Below, one piece after another: positions 57,519 through 64,000 of a stretch of DNA of 64,000 nt; the first letter of the stretch is position 1; each line of letters begins with the position of its first letter. Source of the DNA: Campylobacter concisus (GTDB taxonomy: Bacteria > Campylobacterota > Campylobacteria > Campylobacterales > Campylobacteraceae); NCBI RefSeq assembly GCF_003048535.1, contig NZ_PIRQ01000002.1:62001-126000 (forward strand). The letters are read 5' to 3'. A program made the translations under genes and the position numbers. Under the pieces are notes generated by a model. It did no database searches. It was not told where the DNA came from and saw nothing but the letters and a program-made list of their open reading frames with translations.

Positions 57519-58343
57519 CTATTTTGCAAGAGTACCAAGTATCTTTTCAAACTGTACGCCATACCAAGTGCGGTTTTGATCTTTCAATGTGGCTTTGATG
57601 CTATCAAGCACAAAATTTGCCGCCTTTTTTATGGCAGCCTCTATCGTTTCGCCATTTACTAGTGAGCCAAAAAGCACAGAGGCAAATATATCTCCAGTTC
57701 CACTTGTGTGAAATGGTAAAAATTCATGAAAATATTCTACTTTCTCTTTCGTCTTTGCGTCGTAAGCTATGATGCCGCATTCATTTTGCTTGTATCTAAT
57801 ACCCTTTAACACGATTTTATATGCACCAAAACTAGCCAAATTTTCTAGCAAGTCCAAAATATAATCTTCACTATATTCATCTCTCAAAAATGATTTGCCA
57901 CACATAAAACTTGCTTCAGTTATATTTGGCGTTATAACATGAACTTTTGAGCAAAGCTCACGCATTTTCATAACAAATTTTTCATCAAACCCATGATAAA
58001 GCTTGCCATTGTCACCCATGCAAGGATCCACAAGTATTAGCGGAGCAGAGCCACTAAACTCATTAAAAATTTTCTCTATCAGCTCAAGCTGACCAAAGCT
58101 ACCTAAAAATCCAGTATAAATTCCATCAAATGTGATATTTTCTTTGTGCCATACTTGTGTTACCGAGTCAAATTCATCAGTCAAATCACGAAATGTGAAA
58201 TTTTTAAAGCCAGTATGAGTCGAAAGCAACGCAGTAGGCAAAATACACGCTTCAATGCCTTGCGCGCTAATTACTGGAAGTGCTACAGTAAGGGAACATT
58301 TGCCAACGCACGAGATATCTTGTATTGTAAGGATTCTTTTCAT
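57519..58343 (-). CDS. pdxY: Pyridoxal/pyridoxamine kinase
   Basis: The kinase phosphorylates vitamin B6 forms for the salvage pathway. The 274-residue ribokinase-type protein has the opening ILTIQDISCVGKCSLTVALP, ILPTALLSTHTGFKNFTFRD, ILVDPCMGDNGKLYHGF, ITPNITEASFMCGKSF, and the anion-hole/catalytic FHTSGTGDIFASVLFGSLV. PdxY and pyridoxamine kinase are closely related and cannot be told apart by eye. It begins on the base after the radical SAM stop. Confidence 0.9.
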   Translation of the reverse strand: MKRILTIQDISCVGKCSLTVALPVISAQGIEACILPTALLSTHTGFKNFTFRDLTDEFDSVTQVWHKENITFDGIYTGFLGSFGQLELIEKIFNEFSGSAPLILVDPCMGDNGKLYHGFDEKFVMKMRELCSKVHVITPNITEASFMCGKSFLRDEYSEDYILDLLENLASFGAYKIVLKGIRYKQNECGIIAYDAKTKEKVEYFHEFLPFHTSGTGDIFASVLFGSLVNGETIEAAIKKAANFVLDSIKATLKDQNRTWYGVQFEKILGTLAK

Positions 58344-59267
58344 TTATGCTCTTAGTTTGTAAAATTTCACTCCAGCAACATCTGCTAGATAAATCACATC
58401 TTGTTGCAAGAGCTTGTTTAAAATTTGCTTTGAGTACTCTGAGAAATTTTCTTCAATATTTGCAATAGTTTGCGGACGACGCCTTAGCATTTCTAGAATT
58501 TCATCCTCACTAAAGTTATACTTTTGCTCTATCTTGTGAGCTCTAGCTATATTAACCGGTACGCCACTTATCTGCTTGGCTAGCTCCTCTAGTTTTTTGG
58601 CGTCTGCACCCTTTACATTGTAAGCTGGTGGGCGATCTATCGTGCCAATATCCACTCGGTGCGGAGCTATCTCATTTATCGCTGCATTGAGTGCTATAAA
58701 TTCCTCTTCTTTGTCGTTAAATCCAGCCACGACCAAAATTTCAAGCACAAGCTCGCCATTAAATTCCTTGCGAAATTTAGCCATTGCTTTTATAAGTTCA
58801 TTTACTTCTATGCCGCTTTTGTTGCGGTCTATCTTTTTAAAAGTACTTTGCACCGCGCTATCAAGGCTAAATTTCACTATATCAAGCCCATGTAGTGCTT
58901 CACAAATTTTTGGGTCACGCACGCCTGAGCCATTACTCAAAATAAGTGTTTTTGTGCTACCTTTTAGCTCATTTACTTTTGCTATCAGCTCTTTTAAGTG
59001 TGGGTAAAGAGTTGGTTCGCCATTTGCCGTAAGTGTGATGACATCGATGTTTTGATGAGTTTTTAATGCTTCTTTTAAATCGCTTATGATCTCATCAACG
59101 CTTGGAGGATTTTCTATCTCTTCAACTGGCTTTGCACCACTTAGCTCACAATAAACGCAGTCAAAATTACATGATTTTTGCTTTGGGCTTAGATCTATGC
59201 CAAGGCTCATGCCAAAACGGCGAGAATTTATCGGTCCAAAGACGATGCAAGGCTTGTTACCTTGCAC
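58344..59267 (-). CDS. Wyosine-type radical SAM protein
   Basis: The 307-residue protein has the radical SAM motif CNFDCVYC (CX3CX2C) within [20 protein letters not shown] near residues 33-40. It is preceded by [14 protein letters not shown], the opening typical of COG0731-type proteins that are annotated as Fe-S/wyosine-related tRNA enzymes. The C-terminal part holds a short helical domain ([20 protein letters not shown]). Its true substrate in this lineage is unknown. It overlaps the hemE stop by 11 bases and abuts pdxY. Confidence 0.83.
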   Translation of the reverse strand: MQGNKPCIVFGPINSRRFGMSLGIDLSPKQKSCNFDCVYCELSGAKPVEEIENPPSVDEIISDLKEALKTHQNIDVITLTANGEPTLYPHLKELIAKVNELKGSTKTLILSNGSGVRDPKICEALHGLDIVKFSLDSAVQSTFKKIDRNKSGIEVNELIKAMAKFRKEFNGELVLEILVVAGFNDKEEEFIALNAAINEIAPHRVDIGTIDRPPAYNVKGADAKKLEELAKQISGVPVNIARAHKIEQKYNFSEDEILEMLRRRPQTIANIEENFSEYSKQILNKLLQQDVIYLADVAGVKFYKLRA

Positions 59268-60279
59268 TTTTTGTCTGTACCTGTTTTATAAAATATTTTG
59301 CATTCTCAACTGGCACATCAGGCAAAATTCCATGCCCAAGGTTGAAAATATGAGGCGCACCTTTCATCGTGCTTAAAATTTTCTCAATGCCTTCATCTAT
59401 CGCCTTTTTGCTATAAAGCCTTGTTGGCTCTATATTGCCTTGAAGGACGTATCTTGGGCTAAGTTTTGCTTTGGCTAGCTCGATCGGTGTGCTCCAATCA
59501 ACGCCAAAAACGTCAAAGTTTCCTGAAATTTTATCCAGATAGCCACTTATTCCTTTTGGAAAAACGATGACTGGAATTTCTGGAAACTCGGCCTTAACAC
59601 TATCAACTATCTTGTTTATGTAGTTAAATCCAAACTCAAAATATGCCTGCTCTTCAAGTGCAGCCGCCCAGCTATCAAAAATTTGCACTGCATCTACACC
59701 TGCTCTTATCTGCTCTTTGACATAAAGAATGAGAGATTGCGTCACTTTTTCTAAAATTTGATGTAAAAATTCTGGATCTTGATAGAGCATTTTTTTGCAA
59801 ACCGCATAAGTTTTACTGCCACCACCCTCGATCATGTATGTAGCTATCGTCCAAGGTGCGCCGCAAAAGCCAATGAGCGCCTTATCTTTGGCCAAATTTT
59901 CTCTTGTAAGTCTGATCGTATCATAGACGTATGCTAAATTTTTAGTCGATTTTTCGATACTAAGTGTATCAAGTACGGCCTTATCACGCAAAGGCTTGCT
60001 AAAAACTGGCCCCTCGCCCTTTTCAAAACGCAAGTCCATGCCCATTTCAAGAGGCACAACAAGAATGTCGCTAAATAAAATCGCCGCATCAACGCCAAGA
60101 ATTTCAACTGGTTGAAGCGTAACTTCACTAGCCTTTTTGTAGTCTTTGCAAAGAGATAAAAAATCCCCTGCTTGTGCGCGTACTCGCATATACTCTGGTA
60201 GATATCTACCAGCTTGGCGCATCATCCAAACAGGCGTATAAGGGGTAGGTTTTTTAAGACAAGCGTCTATAAAAATCAT
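59257..60279 (-). CDS. hemE: Uroporphyrinogen decarboxylase
   Basis: HemE removes four carboxyl groups from uroporphyrinogen III in heme synthesis. The 340 residues contain the signature [20 protein letters not shown] (residues 17-36), [41 protein letters not shown] and [12 protein letters not shown]. It begins 91 bases after yqhA across a hairpin and overlaps the radical SAM gene at its end. Confidence 0.97.
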   Translation of the reverse strand: MIFIDACLKKPTPYTPVWMMRQAGRYLPEYMRVRAQAGDFLSLCKDYKKASEVTLQPVEILGVDAAILFSDILVVPLEMGMDLRFEKGEGPVFSKPLRDKAVLDTLSIEKSTKNLAYVYDTIRLTRENLAKDKALIGFCGAPWTIATYMIEGGGSKTYAVCKKMLYQDPEFLHQILEKVTQSLILYVKEQIRAGVDAVQIFDSWAAALEEQAYFEFGFNYINKIVDSVKAEFPEIPVIVFPKGISGYLDKISGNFDVFGVDWSTPIELAKAKLSPRYVLQGNIEPTRLYSKKAIDEGIEKILSTMKGAPHIFNLGHGILPDVPVENAKYFIKQVQTKSAR

Positions 60280-60342
60280 TAAATTTCCTTTAAATTTTTA
60301 AAGGGATATTACCTAAAAATAGCTAAAGAAAAGATGTAGAAG

Positions 60343-60372
60343 AAATTTTAAGCGTAAAAACGCTTAAAATTT
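60343..60372 (-). terminator. Terminator-like stem between yqhA-like gene and hemE
   Basis: On the minus strand AAATTTTAAGCG, loop TTTTTA, CGCTTAAAATTT is a perfect 12-pair stem that starts at the yqhA-like stop and is followed by CTTCTACATC. The T-tract is weak, so it may only partly end transcripts, limiting hemE expression from the flgR-asd operon. Confidence 0.55.
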
Positions 60373-60878
60373 TAGTGATCTCCCTTGTGAAGGAAATAAA
60401 GTCCAAGACAAAGCGCTAGGATAGAAGCCGCAAGATATGCCATCTCAAGCGGTGTCGTAAAGTTTGCGTGAAGCACCCTTTGGAAGAAATTTACGATTAA
60501 GACCATGACGATCACTTTGCCAAGCTTATCTTTTAGCTCATCAAGAGAGTGAACCTCTAAGACTTTGCTCTGCTTTGACTGCTTTAGCTGTGTGATCTCT
60601 GAGATGAAAAGCTCGTAAATTCCGAAGCTAAATATATAAAGAACAAGCGCCATCAAGTATAGATCGATCGCTCCAACGATCTCGCCAACGACTTCTGAGT
60701 GAAAATTTTCAACGTGAAAATCTGCAGCAAAAAAATATTTATAAACCTCTAAAAGTACCTTGCCGACGTCATAGCTTGCAATGATAAAAAGTACGATCGC
60801 ACCTAAAAGTCCAAAAACTACTGGAAAAAGTGTAAAGCTGTTGCTAGCAAGCAAAATTTTTTCAAATATCTTACGCAA
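60372..60878 (-). CDS. YqhA/UPF0114-family inner membrane protein
   Basis: The 168-residue protein has three to four transmembrane segments: about 16-36, 71-91, 117-133 and 140-160. It opens with FEKILLASNSFTLFPVVFGL, and contains IDLYLMALVLYIFSFGIYELF and a KVIVMVLIVNFFQRVLH segment, matching the YqhA family. Its biochemical role is not known. It lies 16 bases after asd, in the same operon. Confidence 0.85.
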   Translation of the reverse strand: MRKIFEKILLASNSFTLFPVVFGLLGAIVLFIIASYDVGKVLLEVYKYFFAADFHVENFHSEVVGEIVGAIDLYLMALVLYIFSFGIYELFISEITQLKQSKQSKVLEVHSLDELKDKLGKVIVMVLIVNFFQRVLHANFTTPLEMAYLAASILALCLGLYFLHKGDH

Positions 60879-60894
60879 TAAAAATCCTTTTTAT

Positions 60895-61920
60895 TTACTC
60901 TTGCATCGCGATCCACTTTTGTGCGATCCTGACGGCATTTGTCGCAGCCCCTACGCGGATCTGATCGGCACTGCACCAAAGGTGAAGCACATTAGGTCTG
61001 TAATTATCAACTCTGATCCTACCGACATAAGTCTCATTTGTATCGCTTGAAATGATAGGCATTGGATACTCTTTATTTGCTGGATTATCGACTACAACGA
61101 CGCTTGGAGCCTTGCTTAAAATTTCTCTTGCTGCATCCGCACTTACATCTTTATCAAAGTGTATAGTAATCGCCTCAGAGTGGCTTCTAAGCACTGGCAC
61201 ACGCACACAGGTAGCGCTAACTTCTATATCTTTGTGAAGAATTTTTTGCGTTTCATTGACCATTTTCATCTCTTCTTTTGTGTAGTCATTGTCCAAAAAG
61301 ACATCGATGTGAGGGATCACATTTAGTGCTAGGCGGTGCGCAAATACCTTTGGCTCGCACTCATCAAGCTTAAACTCAAAGAATTTTTGCATCTGAACGA
61401 CAAGCTCTTCCATACCCTCTTTGCCAGCACCGCTTGCTGCTTGGTATGTAGAAACATCGACTCTATTGATACTAAAAGCGTCGTTTAGTGGTTTTAAAAT
61501 TTGCACCATTTGGATGGTTGAGCAGTTTGGATTTGCGATGATACCGCGATTTTTCCACATAGCAATATCACTTGGATTACACTCTGGCACAACAAGAGGG
61601 ATGTCTTTATCCATCCTAAAATGGCTGGTGTTATCGATGACTACTGCGCCACTATCAGCTGCAAATTTGGCAAATTTTTCTGAGACTGAACCGCCCGCAC
61701 TAAAAAAAGCAATATCTATCTCATGCTCGCTAAAAACCTTTTCGGTTAGCTCTTTTACCTTGTAATATTTGCCATTAAATTCGATCTCGCTGCCAGCACT
61801 TTTTGCGCTAGCAAGCGGCAAAAGCTCTCCAACTGGAAACTCAACCTCTTCCATCACTCTAAAAAGCTCTTCGCCGACCGCTCCAGTAGCACCAACGACT
61901 GCTACGTTAAATTTTCTCAT
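60895..61920 (-). CDS. asd: Aspartate-semialdehyde dehydrogenase
   Basis: Asd makes aspartate semialdehyde for lysine, methionine, threonine and diaminopimelate. The 341 residues include the NADP-binding VVGATGAVGEELFRVME, AFFSAGGSVSEKFA, the active-site IIANPNCSTIQMVQ with Cys133, and the later GMEELVVQMQK region. It lies 50 bases downstream of flgR. The same flgR-asd pairing is recalled in C. jejuni. Confidence 0.97.
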   Translation of the reverse strand: MRKFNVAVVGATGAVGEELFRVMEEVEFPVGELLPLASAKSAGSEIEFNGKYYKVKELTEKVFSEHEIDIAFFSAGGSVSEKFAKFAADSGAVVIDNTSHFRMDKDIPLVVPECNPSDIAMWKNRGIIANPNCSTIQMVQILKPLNDAFSINRVDVSTYQAASGAGKEGMEELVVQMQKFFEFKLDECEPKVFAHRLALNVIPHIDVFLDNDYTKEEMKMVNETQKILHKDIEVSATCVRVPVLRSHSEAITIHFDKDVSADAAREILSKAPSVVVVDNPANKEYPMPIISSDTNETYVGRIRVDNYRPNVLHLWCSADQIRVGAATNAVRIAQKWIAMQE

Positions 61921-61970
61921 CTGCTCTCCTTATCTTTTTTTAATTTTCGTAATTTTACTTAAATTTATGG

Positions 61971-63125
61971 CTATTTTTTGCTTCTGGCTTGCAAAAATAG
62001 ATCTTTTGGCAAAATTTCATCACCCTCGCTTAGTATCGCTGCACGCTGCACGACTGAAATGAGCTCTCTTATGTTGCCTGGATAGTCGTAGCTCAAAAGC
62101 TCCTCTTTAGCCGCTTTTGAGAAATTTTTAGCCTCAAAGCCATACTCTTTGCAACATTTTTCCAAAGTATCCTGCGCGATAGGCAAAATTTCATCCTTTC
62201 GCTCGCGAAGTGGCGGGATGAAAAGCGGGATCGTGTTTAGGCGGTAGAAAAGATCCTCTCTAAACCTGCCCTCCCTCATCGCAAGCTCTAAATTTGCATT
62301 TGTGGCACAGATGATGCGAACGTCGATCTTTTCACTCTTTGTAGCGCCAAGTCTTGTTATCTCGCGCTCCTGCAAGGCACGAAGCAATTTTGGCTGTAAA
62401 TTTATAGGCATCTCGCCGATCTCATCTAAAAATAGCGTTCCGCCATTTGCTAGCTCAAACTGTCCTTTTTTTGTAGTCGCAGCGTCGGTGAATGCGCCTT
62501 TTTCAAAGCCAAAAAGCTCACTTTCTATCAAATTTTCAGGGATAGCAGCCATATTTAAAGCAACAAATGCTGCATCTTTTCTAGGTGAGTTTGCATGGAT
62601 AAATTTAGCAAAGACCTCCTTGCCAACGCCGCTTTCGCCACTAAGCATTATTGAAGCGTCAGTCCTTGCGGCTTTTAGCGCGATATTTAGCGTAGCTTCA
62701 AGCGCCTTTGAAGTGGCTAAAAAGCCGTTATTTTCGCTTTTTGTTTCTATTTTTTTTATAGTTTTTGGAGTTTTTTGCTTAAGAAGCTCGACCCTTTTTA
62801 TCGCCTCGTAAAGCGTTGAGACGTCAAACGGCTTGGTTAAAAAGTCCTTTACGCCGAGCCTAACGCTCTCGATCGCCTTATTAAGTGTCGCGTTTCCAGT
62901 CATTATGATGACGTCAAATTTGCCGTTTAACTCCTTAATAAACTCAAGTCCATCCATCTTTGGCATGTTTATGTCGGTGATGATTAGATCAGTGTCGTCG
63001 CTTAGTTTTTTTAGGGCTTCAACTGCGCTCTTATAGCTTTTGATGTTTAGTTCTTCATACTCGCCAAGTGCGATCTCAAGCGACTTTCGCATATTGATGT
63101 CATCTTCTACTATGACGATATTCAT
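61971..63125 (-). CDS. flgR: Sigma-54-dependent flagellar response regulator FlgR
   Basis: FlgR is activated by the FlgS kinase and turns on sigma-54 flagellar genes. The 384-residue protein has a receiver domain with phosphoacceptor Asp51, a sigma-54 AAA+ domain with Walker A GESGVGKE (163-170), the sigma-contact loop GAFTDA (210-215, where GAFTGA is usual), Walker B LFLDEIGE, and an end at LPKDLFLQARSKK. It lacks a FIS-type DNA-binding domain. H. pylori FlgR is similarly short (about 381 residues), while C. jejuni FlgR is longer. It follows flgQ and precedes asd. Confidence 0.93.
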   Translation of the reverse strand: MNIVIVEDDINMRKSLEIALGEYEELNIKSYKSAVEALKKLSDDTDLIITDINMPKMDGLEFIKELNGKFDVIIMTGNATLNKAIESVRLGVKDFLTKPFDVSTLYEAIKRVELLKQKTPKTIKKIETKSENNGFLATSKALEATLNIALKAARTDASIMLSGESGVGKEVFAKFIHANSPRKDAAFVALNMAAIPENLIESELFGFEKGAFTDAATTKKGQFELANGGTLFLDEIGEMPINLQPKLLRALQEREITRLGATKSEKIDVRIICATNANLELAMREGRFREDLFYRLNTIPLFIPPLRERKDEILPIAQDTLEKCCKEYGFEAKNFSKAAKEELLSYDYPGNIRELISVVQRAAILSEGDEILPKDLFLQARSKK

Positions 63126-63136
63126 TTGATCTCTTT

Positions 63137-63529
63137 TTATTGAAGTGTGCCGATGATAGCGGATTTTGGCTTAAATTCCACCATAAACCTAACTGGCAAA
63201 ATTTTCAAATTTGAAGCATTTGTGACCTGCGCATTTTTAACATTTAGCTCATTTTTTATCATCACTTTTTTTAAAGCAAAGCAGTCAAAAATCTCATCTT
63301 TGTGTAAATTTAAAAAGCCAAGAGTTGTAGTATTTTCATCTTTAAAAGCATCTATCTGGCAAAGAAATTTTGGTTTTGGATTTGGTGAAAGGGTCATCGC
63401 CTTTGAAAATGAAATTTCTTCAAAGGCAACTATTTGATTTTTCGTATCAACCTTCGCCCAGAAGATAAACTCCTCCAAGCAAAAGGCGAAATTTAAAAAT
63501 ATAGTTAGTAAGAAAAGACTTCTCGCCAC
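63137..63529 (-). CDS. flgQ: Flagellar motility protein FlgQ
   Basis: FlgQ is needed for motility in C. jejuni and supports FlgP. The 130-residue protein has a signal peptide (MARSLFLLTIFLNFAFC) and a small domain with VDTKNQIVAFEEISFSKAMT, PKFLCQIDAFKDENTTTLGF, KDEIFDCFALKK and LPVRFMVEFKPKSAI. It starts inside the last codons of flgP (25-base overlap) and precedes flgR by 11 bases. Assignment rests mainly on position beside flgP plus a similar size and signal. Confidence 0.82.
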   Translation of the reverse strand: MARSLFLLTIFLNFAFCLEEFIFWAKVDTKNQIVAFEEISFSKAMTLSPNPKPKFLCQIDAFKDENTTTLGFLNLHKDEIFDCFALKKVMIKNELNVKNAQVTNASNLKILPVRFMVEFKPKSAIIGTLQ

Positions 63530-64000
63530 TTATCTTCGTCTATCTTAAGCTCCATATTTACCTTATAAAGCCCGTCTTTGAAATTTTCGTTCACGATCCT
63601 TGCGTTTTTGACAAGACCTTGAACCTTTGAAGTGATAGATGAGTCGTTTAGCATCGCGTCTCTTACGGTGTCTTCAGCGTTGATCTTTACGCCATAAAGC
63701 TTACCAGCAAGCTGCGAATAAGCATCCGCCATCGCCGCTCTTTTTGCAAGAGTGACCGACTGAGCGTATGAGAGCGAATTTAGCGGAGCTATACCCTCGC
63801 CTGTGGCTCTAAAAGTGGTCTCTTTTGGAGCGCTATCATATATCATCTTCTCTTTTTTCATCACCTCTCTAAGATCGTCTTTATCGACCTTTTGGATAAC
63901 TACGTTGCGGTTTGATGTGTTAGTTGGCTCACCCATAAAGCCGTTAAATGAGCAGCCGCCAAAAATAGTAATCATCAAAGCAAAAGATAAAATTTTAACC
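63505..64000 (-). CDS. flgP: Flagellar outer membrane lipoprotein FlgP (5' truncated by window edge)
   Basis: FlgP forms the large basal disc under the outer membrane in Campylobacter flagella and is needed for swimming torque. The frame stays open to the last base of the window; the visible N-terminus ...VKILSFALMITIFGGCSFNG is a lipoprotein signal with lipobox FGGC, so the true start lies just beyond the edge. The mature part contains VIQKVDKDDLREVMKKEKMI, TFRATGEGIAPLNSLSYAQS and VTLAKRAAMADAYSQLAGKL. This is a very strong match to C. jejuni FlgP as I recall it, with the LPP20-like domain intact. Confidence 0.95.
   Translation of the reverse strand, partial: VKILSFALMITIFGGCSFNGFMGEPTNTSNRNVVIQKVDKDDLREVMKKEKMIYDSAPKETTFRATGEGIAPLNSLSYAQSVTLAKRAAMADAYSQLAGKLYGVKINAEDTVRDAMLNDSSITSKVQGLVKNARIVNENFKDGLYKVNMELKIDEDKWREVFSY

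Noticed and set aside
1..64000. Mobile elements, prophage, CRISPR or tRNA genes
   Set aside because: I scanned the gaps for direct-repeat arrays, transposase or integrase motifs and tRNA T-arm sequences and found none; a tRNAscan or CRISPR finder would be needed to be certain.

Overview
The window is chromosomal DNA from an epsilonproteobacterium (Campylobacterota), almost certainly a Campylobacter and most like C. concisus or a close relative. This rests on the low G+C content and the very frequent AAATTT strings. It also rests on gene sets recalled from C. jejuni and Helicobacter: flgP-flgQ-flgR-asd, aroB-mscS-mtaB, an Mla-type transporter in the position of the C. jejuni iamAB genes, and an HP0268-family gene beside miaB. 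No database search was possible, so the species is an inference. Nearly all the DNA is coding. Genes sit in long, tightly overlapping operons, and I see no tRNA, rRNA, CRISPR array, insertion sequence or prophage.

Layout. 1-1.7 kb: end of a thiamine operon (thiH cut by the window edge, then thiE). 1.7-13.2 kb, minus strand: Mla-type lipid transport genes, a TrkA-like protein, aroB, a mechanosensitive channel, mtaB, an FtsH-like AAA+ protein whose protease site has been lost, mog and a membrane protein. 13.3-15.1 kb: tgt and a CorA-like transporter. 15.1-15.5 kb: a gap with a hairpin and a short relic that looks like the tail of a Clp/Hsp100 ATPase. 15.5-28.2 kb, minus strand: cheZ, a U32 peptidase-family gene, purE, two small genes that together resemble a split BmrR-type regulator, an AbgT transporter, glyQ, nif3-like, a zinc-ribbon coiled-coil gene, waaA, a pseudouridine synthase, then ffh-rpsP-khpA-rimM-trmD-rplS.

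28.3-45.2 kb: a PHP phosphatase, glnA, LysE exporter, dnaX, ccoS-ccoI, rho, a small HTH gene, an outer-membrane beta-barrel, an acetyltransferase, nusA, an HP0268-like nuclease gene and miaB. A run of genes follows ending in a three-gene set that looks like the PilM/PilN/PilO platform of type IV pilus or type II secretion machines. 45.2-51.2 kb: an accessory stretch with an SGNH-like protein, a broken MBOAT O-acyltransferase gene (three frameshifts), three Sel1-repeat lipoproteins and a flavin disulfide reductase. 51.2-64 kb: prfB, panC-rimO-tilS, prs, small lipoprotein and DUF488 genes, then a minus-strand operon flgP-flgQ-flgR-asd-yqhA-like-hemE-radical SAM-pdxY.

How the genes work together. 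Translation and RNA modification dominate: mtaB, miaB, rimO, tgt, trmD, tilS, a U32 gene, a pseudouridine synthase, a wyosine-type radical SAM gene, rimM, prfB, glyQ, rpsP and rplS. Motility is represented by cheZ and flgP/flgQ/flgR, and the cell envelope by Mla, waaA, several lipoproteins and mscS. Microaerobic respiration appears through ccoS and ccoI. The most unusual items are the pseudo-protease FtsH paralogue, the PilMNO-like module, the split regulator, the Clp relic and the triple-frameshifted MBOAT gene next to its intact partner.
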